A stretch of DNA of 9,191 nt from positions 1 through 9,191 of the forward strand of contig CALCFH010000220.1 of NCBI GenBank assembly GCA_937900215.1, in the 5' to 3' direction. The notes under the pieces were generated by a model that did no database searches, was not told where the DNA came from, and was given only the letters and a program-made list of their open reading frames with translations. Shown one piece after another: positions 1 through 7,345 of the stretch (within the stretch, counting starts at the first letter, position 1; every line of letters starts with the position of its first letter). The position numbers and the translations under genes are program-made. This DNA comes from an uncultured Cryomorphaceae bacterium. GTDB lineage: Bacteria; Bacteroidota; Bacteroidia; Flavobacteriales; Schleiferiaceae.

Positions 1-1896
1 TGAGAATACGATCTCTAGAGTAGCGCCAGCAGCAATGGTTTTATTCCAGCTAATAATTCCAGTTGCTGTATTCAACTTTCCGTCTAAAATATCGTCTACT
101 TTAACTTCTATCTGAGCATCGGTACTCAAGGGAATACGATCTAGTACTTCTATATTGATAGCGTCCATTTTAGTGTTTCGTATGGTAATTTTATACTGTC
201 TCACTTCCTTAATAGAGCTACCTAAAAGGCTTTTCTTTTGAGCCACAGCAATGGGTTCTCTTTTTACAGAAACACGCTCATCTCTGCCCATGGCTATTTT
301 TAAACTGTCTGAGGCTATTTGGGTGTTAATGATTGTTTTACCCATGTATTGATCGTTTATATACAAGCCTGCATCTCCATCTAATAAATCCAAATCTTCC
401 CAATTGGGTATGGAAGCAAATAAATAGGCCTTATCGTCTACTTCCGGATGAGCCAAATGGGTAAAGTGGGCCTTCATTTCAAAATCGCGCATGGGCATGC
501 TTACTTCCTTCCCATCGCTGGGTATGCTCTGATTTCGTTTTATTTCATAGGTTAATTTGGTTTCTTCTCTTTTGATTGTGGATAATCTGTTTATTTCCTT
601 TGAACTAATGCTATAGGCGTCTTTTCCAGCCGATCTTGATGGCATATTCTGGATGTATGAGTCACTCATGATTCCGCTCGATTCCATCTGCAGATCTCGC
701 GTTGTTTCAAAGTCTATATCTACCTCGCTGAGTCTAGAATTGATGGGCTGCATATCTAGGGCATAATAGAGTTGGGTTCTATTTAAACCAATATTTAATG
801 CCTGGTATCCTAAATACGAAATCTGCATTAAGTCTGCATTCTGCTTATTTGAAATGGAAAAACTTCCATCGAGTTCGGATGTTCCTCCAGCGATAAGCTG
901 TCGGTTTTTAAAGAGCGCAATGCTGGCAAAAGCAATGGCCTCTCCTGTTCTTGCATTTCGCAATTGTCCGTTCAGTATGTCTAAATATTCATTCGGACTG
1001 GCGGGAGGGTAATAGGTCTGCGTTTGATTTTGGGCTGGAATGCCGAAATGCAATTGAAAAGGGTTTAAAGGCGAAAGCTGATTTCCTCTTTTTGGGTCGG
1101 CCGTGCTTAATTCTGTTTTAACATCCTTCCAATCTTCTCCGGTGTTTTGAAAAAGCAAAGCCTTCATTTTTAGTTGGATGGGTGCTGTGAGTCGATCTAC
1201 TTTAATCTCGTACGTTGGTCTCCATTGTGTATTGGCTGTGAGGTATTTTATTTCAAAGGTATAATTGCCATTCTTCGGAACATCTGCTTTCACCTCTATG
1301 ATGCGGTCTACCTTCTGACGTTTTAAACTGATGCGCATTTGTTGAAATCGCAGTTGATTCAAATCTCTACGGAGGTTTTCTAAGTCTTTTGATATGAGGG
1401 CTTTTGAGGCTCTAAGCGCATTCAGCTTTTGGCTCATGAAAGCTAAATTTTGTTGGTATCTATCGCTTGGAAGTCCTGATTCGCTTCCTCCAAACTGAGT
1501 ATTTTGAAGTAGCACTTTCTCCTCAATCTTTAGGATGTCTTGTTCTGCTTCTCTGTCTGTTATTCTCTCAACCTTTGCTTGAATTTTACTTTCTAAAGCA
1601 ATGGATTTTGATTTTAGACTGTCGTGCTCCATAATGCGTTGGGCATTCTTAATGTCTAAAATCTGAATAGGTGGATTGGAGCTTATTTGGATAGTGCTGA
1701 GGTCGAATTCAGATGGAAGCCCGATGAAAACAATCTGTTGCTCTCCAACCAAAAGGCTGGATGAACCCGTTCGAGTAATGCCTGATTCGGTTTTATAGGC
1801 GGTAATTTGGGTCACTTTGGTTTTTACTTCTTGGGCGCTTACACTTAAAAGTATATGCATAGACAAGAATAAAGACAGCATCTTAGATTTATTCAT
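1..1896 (-). CDS. Secreted DUF4139 / mucoidy-inhibitor-A-like protein with inserted regulatory-like domain (C-terminus cut by window edge)
   Basis: Open from ATG at 1896 to the left edge, giving 632 residues with no stop, so only the C-terminal end is missing. Residues 1-21 form a signal peptide ending SVSA before QEV. Residues 25-85 match the DUF4140 N-terminal module (AYKTESGITRTG, then VFIGLP). Residues 90-200 are charged and probably coiled coil. From about 210 the DUF4139 pattern appears (YLTANTQWRPTYEIKVD, QNTGEDWKDVKTELSTADP) and resumes at 445-632. Residues 306-383 interrupt it with a carboxypeptidase-D-regulatory-like beta-sandwich (GQLRNARTGEAIAFASI, ELDGSFSI, ISYLGY). Residues 409-423 (IMSDSYIQNMPSRSA) resemble TonB-receptor plug starts. 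Family members are called MuiA-like, but the biochemical role is unknown; an envelope or periplasmic location is inferred from the signal peptide. The gene starts 22 bases after the rsmA stop with no promoter seen between them, so it is probably co-transcribed. Family identity is firm; function is not. Confidence 0.88.
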   Translation of the reverse strand, partial: MNKSKMLSLFLSMHILLSVSAQEVKTKVTQITAYKTESGITRTGSSSLLVGEQQIVFIGLPSEFDLSTIQISSNPPIQILDIKNAQRIMEHDSLKSKSIALESKIQAKVERITDREAEQDILKIEEKVLLQNTQFGGSESGLPSDRYQQNLAFMSQKLNALRASKALISKDLENLRRDLNQLRFQQMRISLKRQKVDRIIEVKADVPKNGNYTFEIKYLTANTQWRPTYEIKVDRLTAPIQLKMKALLFQNTGEDWKDVKTELSTADPKRGNQLSPLNPFQLHFGIPAQNQTQTYYPPASPNEYLDILNGQLRNARTGEAIAFASIALFKNRQLIAGGTSELDGSFSISNKQNADLMQISYLGYQALNIGLNRTQLYYALDMQPINSRLSEVDIDFETTRDLQMESSGIMSDSYIQNMPSRSAGKDAYSISSKEINRLSTIKREETKLTYEIKRNQSIPSDGKEVSMPMRDFEMKAHFTHLAHPEVDDKAYLFASIPNWEDLDLLDGDAGLYINDQYMGKTIINTQIASDSLKIAMGRDERVSVKREPIAVAQKKSLLGSSIKEVRQYKITIRNTKMDAINIEVLDRIPLSTDAQIEVKVDDILDGKLNTATGIISWNKTIAAGATLEIVFS

Positions 1897-1918
1897 CTTT
1901 GGAAATATTAATGGTAGT

Positions 1919-2692
1919 TTAACGAGATTCGATCCACTTTCTTGTCAATATCAAGAAGTCGGCCACACTTAACTCCTCTGCCCGGTTTCTATCAAATCCA
2001 AGACTTTGAAGCAGACTTTCATCTACGGTGCCTTTTAATGCGTTTCGAAGTGTTTTCCTCCTTTGGTTGAACGCAATCTTGACAATTTTTTTCAATTCTG
2101 AAAAGGGAACATCCTCCCAATCGGTTCGCTTCCTCACCAATTTTAGAACACCCGACTTTACTTTTGGCGGCGGATTAAAGCTTCCTTCTGAAACCGTAAA
2201 AAGATATTCTACTTCGTAATAGGCTTGAATGAGCACACTTAAAATGCCGTAATCTTTGTTCTTCGGTCCGGATGCGATGCGCATAGCCACTTCTTTTTGA
2301 AACATTCCAACACAAACAGGTATTAACTCTCTGTTGTCTAATGTTTTAAATAAGATTTGAGAACTTATGTTGTACGGAAAATTTCCACAAAGTGTAAATT
2401 CCTCATTGTCAAAAATATCCGCTAACTCCATCTTTAGGAAGTCGCCTTCTATTATTTTCCCTACTAAATTAGGGTAGGCATTCTTGAGGAATTCAACCGA
2501 TTCTTTGTCAATTTCTACCAGCTTTAGATTTCCTCCAAAAAGAAAAGTAGTTAAAGCTGCCGTGCCTGGGCCTATTTCAAGTATGCGCGTATCTGCCTTA
2601 ATTTCTAAAGCTGCCGCCATTCTTTCTGAGACAGTAGAATCGGTTAGAAAATGCTGACCTAAATGCTTTTTTGCTCTTACCGGACTTTTCAT
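1919..2692 (-). CDS. rsmA: 16S rRNA (adenine(1518)-N6/adenine(1519)-N6)-dimethyltransferase RsmA (KsgA)
   Basis: This cytoplasmic S-adenosylmethionine-dependent enzyme dimethylates two adjacent adenines in the 3'-terminal hairpin of 16S rRNA during late small-subunit assembly. The 257 residues are close to the usual family length. Visible signatures in order: KKHLGQHFLTD at 8-18, the SAM-binding loop EIGPGTAALT at 39-48, the acidic EID at 60-62, GDF at 83-85, catalytic motif IV N104-F-P-Y107 (NFPY in place of the commoner NLPY), SFNPPPKVKSG at 171-181, and FNQRRKTLRNALKG at 208-221 in the C-terminal helical domain. The ATG shares the ATGA overlap with the stop of the upstream M3 peptidase gene, which supports this start and suggests translational coupling. 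No key residue appears to be missing. Confidence 0.97.
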   Translation of the reverse strand: MKSPVRAKKHLGQHFLTDSTVSERMAAALEIKADTRILEIGPGTAALTTFLFGGNLKLVEIDKESVEFLKNAYPNLVGKIIEGDFLKMELADIFDNEEFTLCGNFPYNISSQILFKTLDNRELIPVCVGMFQKEVAMRIASGPKNKDYGILSVLIQAYYEVEYLFTVSEGSFNPPPKVKSGVLKLVRKRTDWEDVPFSELKKIVKIAFNQRRKTLRNALKGTVDESLLQSLGFDRNRAEELSVADFLILTRKWIESR

Positions 2693-4707
2693 GAATGCTG
2701 TATTAGTCCTGCACGCCTTAGAAGCGCTTTAGGATCTGCATCTCTTCCTCTAAATTCTCGGTACAATTCATTCGGATCTTTTTGTCCACCACTGCTGAGT
2801 AGTAGGTAGAATTTATCAGCGACCTCTTTATTGAAAATCCCTTTTTCTTTGAAGTATTCAAAAGCATCGGCTTCCAATACTTCTGCCCATTTATAGCTGT
2901 AATAGCCCGCTGAATATCCACCTTGAAAAATGTGGCTAAAAGAACAAGAAACGCTGGTGTTCTCTACGGGCTCTAAAAAGTCTACTCTAGATAGAATGGT
3001 TTTTTCTAGTTCGTCCAGCGGTTTTTTTGGTTCATTTTCACCATGCCAATGCATATCTAAAAGACCAAAGCCAATTTGCCTCAATGTTTGGGTTCCTTGC
3101 ATATGATTAGCGGCTGCCTTTATTTTTTCAATTTCAGATGCTGCCAATGTTTCAGAGGTTTTATAGTGTTTGGCAAAAAGGGAAAGTGCTTCGGATTCAT
3201 AACACCAATTTTCAAAAATCTGAGAAGGCAGCTCTACAAAATCCCAGTAAACGGAAGTTCCAGTTAAAGAAGGGTATTTGCCTTCGGCCAACATTCCGTG
3301 CAGCGCATGACCCAATTCATGAAATAAAGTGGTAACCTCATTAAAGGTCAACAAGGAAGGTTTGTTTTTTTGAGGTGGAGTAAAATTGCAAACCACAGAA
3401 ACGAGAGGTCGCATTTCTTTGCCATTCAAATGCATTTGGCTAGAAAAAGAGGTCATCCAAGCCCCAGCTCTTTTCCCCTTTCTCGGGAAGAAATCGAGGT
3501 AAAGCCAAGAGAGAATCTTACCCTCTTTATTTACAACCTCATACGTTGTAACATCCGGATGATAGGTATCTATGGTGTTCTTTTCTAAAAAGGAAAGGCC
3601 GTACAATTTATGGGCAATTTGAAACGCTCCATCCAATACACTCCCCAATGGAAAATAAGGTTTAAGCGCTTCAGAATCAAGAGAGAAAACTTCTTTTTTC
3701 CATTTTTCCGAATAATAGGCAACATCCCATTTCTTCAATGCATCGCATCCATCTGCCTTGGCTCTTTTTTCAATTTCTTCTCTTTCATTTAGCGCAGCGG
3801 GAGCAGCATTTTCAAGAAGTGCTTCTAAAAAATCGCAGACTTTCTCTGGTGTCTTGGCCATTCGTTCGGCAAGAGTAAAATGGGCATGTGAGGGGAAGCC
3901 GAGTAATTTGGCACGCGCTCTTTTCAGCTCAGTGAGCCTGTAGACTCTATTTATATTGTTGTTTTCTTGAATAAGTGCTCTTGATGAAAAGGCTTTGTAT
4001 AAGGTTTCTCGAATGCTTCGATCTTTTAGATAGGTCATCGCCGGCACATAACTCGGATGCTGAAGACTTACAACTCCACTGCACTGAAGAGATCTTTCTT
4101 TTGCTTCCTCACGTGCAGCTTCTTTGGCAGAGTCAGGCAATCCATCCATTTGCTCTTCAGAAAGTTCTAAGTAGAAACTATTGGTTGCATCTAAAACGGC
4201 CTTGCCGAAGGCCAAAGACTCTGTAGATAATTCAGTATCTATCTTTCGAAGCTCTTCCTTTTGATTTTCGTTTAACAGAGCGCCATTTCTGCTGAAAGCT
4301 TTCCAAGTTTTTTCCAGCAACCTGTATTCAACTGCTGAGAGCTCCAGTCTAGCCCGCTTATTCCAAACTGTTTGAACGCGTTCAAATAGATCCTGATTTA
4401 ATAAAACATCGTTGCTGTGTTTTGATAGAAGAGGCGAAACTTGCATGCTAACTTCTTCAAGAGCATCGGTTGTTTCTGCGGAATGTAGGTTAAACAGAAC
4501 GGAGCTTATTCTTCCCAAGGGCAGCCCAGAAAATTCGAGTGCTTCTATGGTGTTTTGAAAATTGGCTTCTTCCTTTGAATGGGCAATGCGGTCGATTTCC
4601 AATTCGGCCCATTCTATCGCCTTTTTTATTGCAGGTAGATAGTCTGCATCGCTGATTTCTGAGAAGGGAGGAAAGTAGAAGGGTTCTAAAAGGCTGTTTT
4701 TTTCCAT
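2689..4707 (-). CDS. M3-family zinc oligopeptidase (oligopeptidase A / peptidyl-dipeptidase Dcp type)
   Basis: This is a zinc metallopeptidase of family M3A that cleaves short peptides, including those left by ATP-dependent proteases and signal-peptide processing. The 672 residues match the roughly 680 of OpdA and Dcp. There is no signal peptide, so it is probably cytoplasmic. The zinc site is H463-E-L-G-H467 inside FHELGHALHGM, with the third ligand probably E492 in DFVELPSQIFENW, 25 residues after the second His. The substrate-contacting His/Tyr cluster of the family is visible as SHIFQGGYSAGYYSYKW (H592, Y598, Y605). The N-terminal 450 residues are the helical half of the clamshell fold. 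OpdA and Dcp cannot be separated from motifs alone, so no symbol is given. ATG at 4707 is the only start before an in-frame stop. The stop overlaps the rsmA start. I see no clear TAnnTTTG promoter in the bases just upstream. Confidence 0.95.
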   Translation of the reverse strand: MEKNSLLEPFYFPPFSEISDADYLPAIKKAIEWAELEIDRIAHSKEEANFQNTIEALEFSGLPLGRISSVLFNLHSAETTDALEEVSMQVSPLLSKHSNDVLLNQDLFERVQTVWNKRARLELSAVEYRLLEKTWKAFSRNGALLNENQKEELRKIDTELSTESLAFGKAVLDATNSFYLELSEEQMDGLPDSAKEAAREEAKERSLQCSGVVSLQHPSYVPAMTYLKDRSIRETLYKAFSSRALIQENNNINRVYRLTELKRARAKLLGFPSHAHFTLAERMAKTPEKVCDFLEALLENAAPAALNEREEIEKRAKADGCDALKKWDVAYYSEKWKKEVFSLDSEALKPYFPLGSVLDGAFQIAHKLYGLSFLEKNTIDTYHPDVTTYEVVNKEGKILSWLYLDFFPRKGKRAGAWMTSFSSQMHLNGKEMRPLVSVVCNFTPPQKNKPSLLTFNEVTTLFHELGHALHGMLAEGKYPSLTGTSVYWDFVELPSQIFENWCYESEALSLFAKHYKTSETLAASEIEKIKAAANHMQGTQTLRQIGFGLLDMHWHGENEPKKPLDELEKTILSRVDFLEPVENTSVSCSFSHIFQGGYSAGYYSYKWAEVLEADAFEYFKEKGIFNKEVADKFYLLLSSGGQKDPNELYREFRGRDADPKALLRRAGLIQHS

Positions 4708-4773
4708 TGTAGGTAGGGTAACTATTTGACGCTAAAGGCTTGAATATGGACGGAAGGGAATTCGCAATGGTTT

Positions 4774-4810
4774 AAAAAAAATGCCTCCCTCTTCAGGAGG
4801 GAGGCATTTT
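4774..4810 (-). terminator. Intrinsic terminator for the secreted hydrolase gene
   Basis: A perfect 14-base-pair stem pairs 4778-4791 with 4797-4810 around a 5-base loop (4792-4796); a G-T wobble could extend it by one pair. The GC-rich core is GCCTCCCTC. Read on the minus strand, the stem runs into an unbroken run of eight T (complement of A at 4774-4781), the standard rho-independent arrangement. It lies 15 bases beyond the hydrolase stop. On the plus strand only four T end the stem, so plus-strand termination would be weaker. It also insulates the peptidase-rsmA block from read-through. Confidence 0.93.
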
Positions 4811-4825
4811 AAGGAAATTTTGAGC

Positions 4826-6034
4826 TTATTGAATCACAATCTTTTGATTCTGAATTTGTTTTGAACCACCTAAGATGCGAAGAATATAGGTGCCTGATTT
4901 TAATTGCTCTGTGTCGATTTGAGAATAACCAATGGTCAGTTTTCCAGATTTTAAGATTCTTCCATTCATATCGGTTAACTCATATTCACTGGGTAGAGTA
5001 GATTCAACGGTTAATTTGCTTCCAGCTTTCAAGGGATTGGGAAATACCTTGCTTGAAACGAAATTTTCATCCACACCAATAGAGGCATTCTGAATGACAT
5101 TTTGATAGAAAAAACGAGCTGCTTTGGTTAAAATACTGTCGGCCTGAACCAGATTTGACAGTAAATCATGACCCGCTCCTGGGTAGGAGTGAAATGCGCT
5201 AGTGGCGCCGATGCGCTGCAATTTTGCATCTACAATTGAGCTTCCGTGCATTTCAACAATGGGGGTTCCATTGAAGGAAGCGAAACCAATTCCAAAAGGA
5301 ACCACATCGTCTGCATCTCCATGGAAACCTATGGTTGGTACATCGGGCAAATTCACCATTGAAGTATCCAGAATAGCTCCAGCCATATTCCACAATCCAA
5401 CACTGCGAGAAGGGTAGGATGGGCTGCCATTGTTCCCACCTTCTAATCCGCCTAGACTGCTTAGAGATTGCTGAATGAACGCCGGAGAGCTAGCCGGAAT
5501 TTTGAATAATTGTGAATGAATCGCTGAAATAGAACCCGCTGAATAGCCGCCAACAATTATGCGATTGGTATCAATTGCATACGGATTGCCATCTGTACGT
5601 GCTGATTTATAGAAGTAGCGGATGGAAGCGTTAAAGTCTTGAATGGCCCGTATGGTTGCCTTTTGTAACTCTTGGTCTAAGGCCGAAACATTGGCGAAAT
5701 TAATTCCAAGTCTATACGAAATGGAGACCGTTACATAACCTCTTTTGGCAAAGCTTTCGCAGATTGCAACAATGTATGCATCGGTTCTAGAGCCAGCCGT
5801 AAAAGAGCCTCCATGGGCCAATATCATTAAAGGTCTGCTGGTTTCTGTATCGCCATTGGGCTCGTAAATATCCATAGCTAACGAAATGGGAAAAGTAGAC
5901 CAGGCGGGAGCCGAGCCATAATTGATTCCAGAGCTCACATCTACTGAACTGAACACTTCGGTTTTATAGCGCTGTGCTTGAATGGAGAGGCTGAAAATAA
6001 GAAGTAGAGAAAAGGCGTTTTGTTTGATTTTCAT
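4826..6034 (-). CDS. Secreted alpha/beta-hydrolase (carboxylesterase-like) with type IX secretion C-terminal sorting domain
   Basis: The 402-residue protein has three parts. Residues 1-20 are a Sec signal peptide (hydrophobic SLLLIFSLSIQA, probable cleavage before QRYK). Residues about 45-312 are an alpha/beta-hydrolase: oxyanion-hole motif H74-G-G, nucleophile elbow G163-Y-S-A-G167 with Ser165, acid residue probably D242 in HGDADDVVPF, and catalytic H289 in PGAGHD. The full triad suggests an active esterase or related hydrolase; the substrate cannot be read from sequence. Residues about 320-402 are a T9SS type A sorting domain (KVFPNPLKAG, YELTDMNGRILKSG, LKSGTYILRI), which in Bacteroidota directs cargo across the outer membrane and is usually removed or used for surface attachment. 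ATG at 6034 directly precedes the signal peptide. The gene appears monocistronic: its own strong terminator follows, and a promoter-like motif lies upstream at 6056-6063. Confidence 0.93.
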   Translation of the reverse strand: MKIKQNAFSLLLIFSLSIQAQRYKTEVFSSVDVSSGINYGSAPAWSTFPISLAMDIYEPNGDTETSRPLMILAHGGSFTAGSRTDAYIVAICESFAKRGYVTVSISYRLGINFANVSALDQELQKATIRAIQDFNASIRYFYKSARTDGNPYAIDTNRIIVGGYSAGSISAIHSQLFKIPASSPAFIQQSLSSLGGLEGGNNGSPSYPSRSVGLWNMAGAILDTSMVNLPDVPTIGFHGDADDVVPFGIGFASFNGTPIVEMHGSSIVDAKLQRIGATSAFHSYPGAGHDLLSNLVQADSILTKAARFFYQNVIQNASIGVDENFVSSKVFPNPLKAGSKLTVESTLPSEYELTDMNGRILKSGKLTIGYSQIDTEQLKSGTYILRILGGSKQIQNQKIVIQ

Positions 6035-6055
6035 GGCTATTTATCATTAATGCAA

Positions 6056-6089
6056 CGAAAGTAAAACAATTGGTAGGAAGGAGCTTCAA
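6056..6089 (-). promoter_or_regulatory. Candidate Bacteroidota-type promoter for the secreted hydrolase
   Basis: On the minus strand, positions 6063-6056 read TACTTTCG, a 7-of-8 match to the Bacteroidota -7 element TAnnTTTG. A TTG that could serve as the -33 element lies at 6089-6087, with a 23-base spacer at the long end of the usual range. Transcription would start roughly 15 bases before the ATG at 6034. This is a motif match only. Confidence 0.35.
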
Positions 6090-6098
6090 TTGAGAAAA

Positions 6099-6521
6099 TC
6101 AAAGATTTTCGGTATACGTCTTAAAGTGGTCTAAAATGGCTTGCCATCCCATTTTTTGAAGTTCCGGGCTATTTTGAGATTCTGGTTGAAAAAACTGACT
6201 GATTTTCGTTTGTCCGTCTGAATCATTAAAACAGACCAAGACATTGCGACCATCGTCTATAGTGTAAGCAATGTATTCATATTCAACTATATCAGTGTAG
6301 GTTCCCGAAAAGTCAAATCCCATAGAACCATCCTTGGCTTCCATCCGCCATAAAAACCTTCCACCCAAACTAAAATCGTTCACTGCCTTAGGAGTGTGCC
6401 AGTCGTCTGAAGCGCTGTTCCATTTTTCAATATGCCGCTCTTCAATCCACAACTGCCATAGCTTTTTGAGAGACACATTAACGAGTGCGTTTACTTCAAT
6501 AGATTCAGCAGGGATAGTCAA
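6099..6521 (-). CDS. SRPBCC / AHSA1-like (activator of Hsp90 ATPase homolog 1-like) domain protein, TTG start
   Basis: The 140-residue protein is a single START/Bet v 1-type helix-grip domain. Visible signatures are the N-terminal beta strand and helix (VNVSLKKLWQLWIEERHIEKW), the WNSASDDWHTP segment at 34-44 typical of bacterial AHSA1-like proteins, GGRFLWRMEA at 53-62, and the C-terminal helix GWQAILDHFKTYTE at 125-138. Such domains form a hydrophobic pocket, but the ligand and role of this subfamily are generally unknown and I assign none. The start is a TTG at 6521: the in-frame stop TGA lies just eight codons upstream, no ATG or GTG falls between, and the first internal ATG is about 60 codons in and would remove the domain's N-terminal half. 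The gene begins 62 bases after the LytTR regulator stop, so it may be the last gene of that operon or have its own promoter. Confidence 0.85.
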   Translation of the reverse strand: MTIPAESIEVNALVNVSLKKLWQLWIEERHIEKWNSASDDWHTPKAVNDFSLGGRFLWRMEAKDGSMGFDFSGTYTDIVEYEYIAYTIDDGRNVLVCFNDSDGQTKISQFFQPESQNSPELQKMGWQAILDHFKTYTENL

Positions 6522-6578
6522 GTTGTGGTTTGCTTTGAGTTGTCACTAATCTAATGAAAATGAGCAAAACTCACAATT

Positions 6579-6586
6579 CAAATTTA
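6579..6586 (-). promoter_or_regulatory. Candidate -7 promoter element upstream of the SRPBCC gene
   Basis: Read on the minus strand, 6586-6579 is TAAATTTG, an exact TAnnTTTG match. It overlaps the TAA stop of the LytTR regulator and sits about 57 bases before the TTG start at 6521. No good TTG element is found 17-23 bases further upstream, so this may be chance in AT-rich sequence. Confidence 0.3.
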
Positions 6587-7345
6587 ACTCAACCAATTTT
6601 TAAAGGCCTTCGTGCGTTCTCTACTTGTGTACACTTCTATCTCTGGATTGGGTTGGAGTTCAATTTTTAAGCGCCCTTTAAAATGAGAGTGAATATGTTG
6701 GATAGATTGAATATGAATGATAAACTGTCGATTAACCCGGAAGAAATCTTCGGGATTTAGCTGTGTTTCTAATTCATCTAAAGAAAGTTCATATGGATAG
6801 GACTTGTGATGGATGGTGACAATTTCTACAGAACCTTCTTTGAATTGGAAATAGGCAATCTCCGATGCACTTATGGGTTTCAATTTGGTGCCTATCTTCA
6901 ATAGTAAGCGAGATTTGAATGCCTTCTTATTCAATTCTAAATGCTGAACCAGCGCTTTTAGATTGGGCTCAACGGTATTTGAAAAATCCGATTGAAGTTC
7001 TTTGTACTTGGCAATACTTCGGTTTAGTGCTTCTAGATCGATCGGTTTTAACAAATAGTCAATTCCTTTATTCTGGAAGGCTTCCATCATATATTGGTCA
7101 AAAGCGGTGGTGAAAATAACAGGGCATTTTGGATTCGTTCTTTCAAATATCTCAAAACTCAAGCCGTCACTTAGGTGGATGTCACTAAAGATTAAATGGA
7201 CAGGATTATTGTTTTCAAGCCATTCGCAAGCTTCAGAAATGGAATCCAAGACTTCGATAACCTCAATGTCGGGATGGTTTTCTTCAAGAAGTTTGTTCAG
7301 CCTACGGTAGGCCGGAGCCTCATCTTCTAATATCAATACCTTCAT
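6584..7345 (-). CDS. LytTR-family response regulator
   Basis: This 253-residue cytoplasmic DNA-binding response regulator is the likely partner of the adjacent kinase. The receiver domain spans residues 1-120: acidic pocket E7-D8, phosphoacceptor D55 in LIFSDIHLSDG, conserved T79/T80 in IFTTAFDQYM, and K100 in YLLKPID. A linker of about 25 residues leads to the LytTR DNA-binding domain at about 143-250, recognised by LLLKIGTKLKPI, the segment ASEIAYFQFKEGSVEI and FFRVNRQFIIHIQSI. LytTR domains bind DNA through a mostly beta-strand fold, not a helix-turn-helix, usually at paired direct repeats. All phosphorylation residues are present, so it should be switchable. The ATG forms an ATGA overlap with the kinase stop, indicating translational coupling. 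Its target genes cannot be read from the sequence. Confidence 0.95.
   Translation of the reverse strand: MKVLILEDEAPAYRRLNKLLEENHPDIEVIEVLDSISEACEWLENNNPVHLIFSDIHLSDGLSFEIFERTNPKCPVIFTTAFDQYMMEAFQNKGIDYLLKPIDLEALNRSIAKYKELQSDFSNTVEPNLKALVQHLELNKKAFKSRLLLKIGTKLKPISASEIAYFQFKEGSVEIVTIHHKSYPYELSLDELETQLNPEDFFRVNRQFIIHIQSIQHIHSHFKGRLKIELQPNPEIEVYTSRERTKAFKNWLS

Noticed and set aside
3975..4226. 83-codon plus-strand frame
   Set aside because: It is antisense to the M3 peptidase, which has clear family motifs throughout; no independent signal supports it.
6094..6110. Hairpin of seven base pairs (GAAAATC / GATTTTC) over the SRPBCC stop codon
   Set aside because: It is AT-rich, overlaps coding sequence and is not followed by a T run on the minus strand, so it is not a credible terminator.
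6561..6573. Small inverted repeat TGAG/CTCA around a CAAAA loop
   Set aside because: A four-base-pair stem is too short to distinguish from chance.
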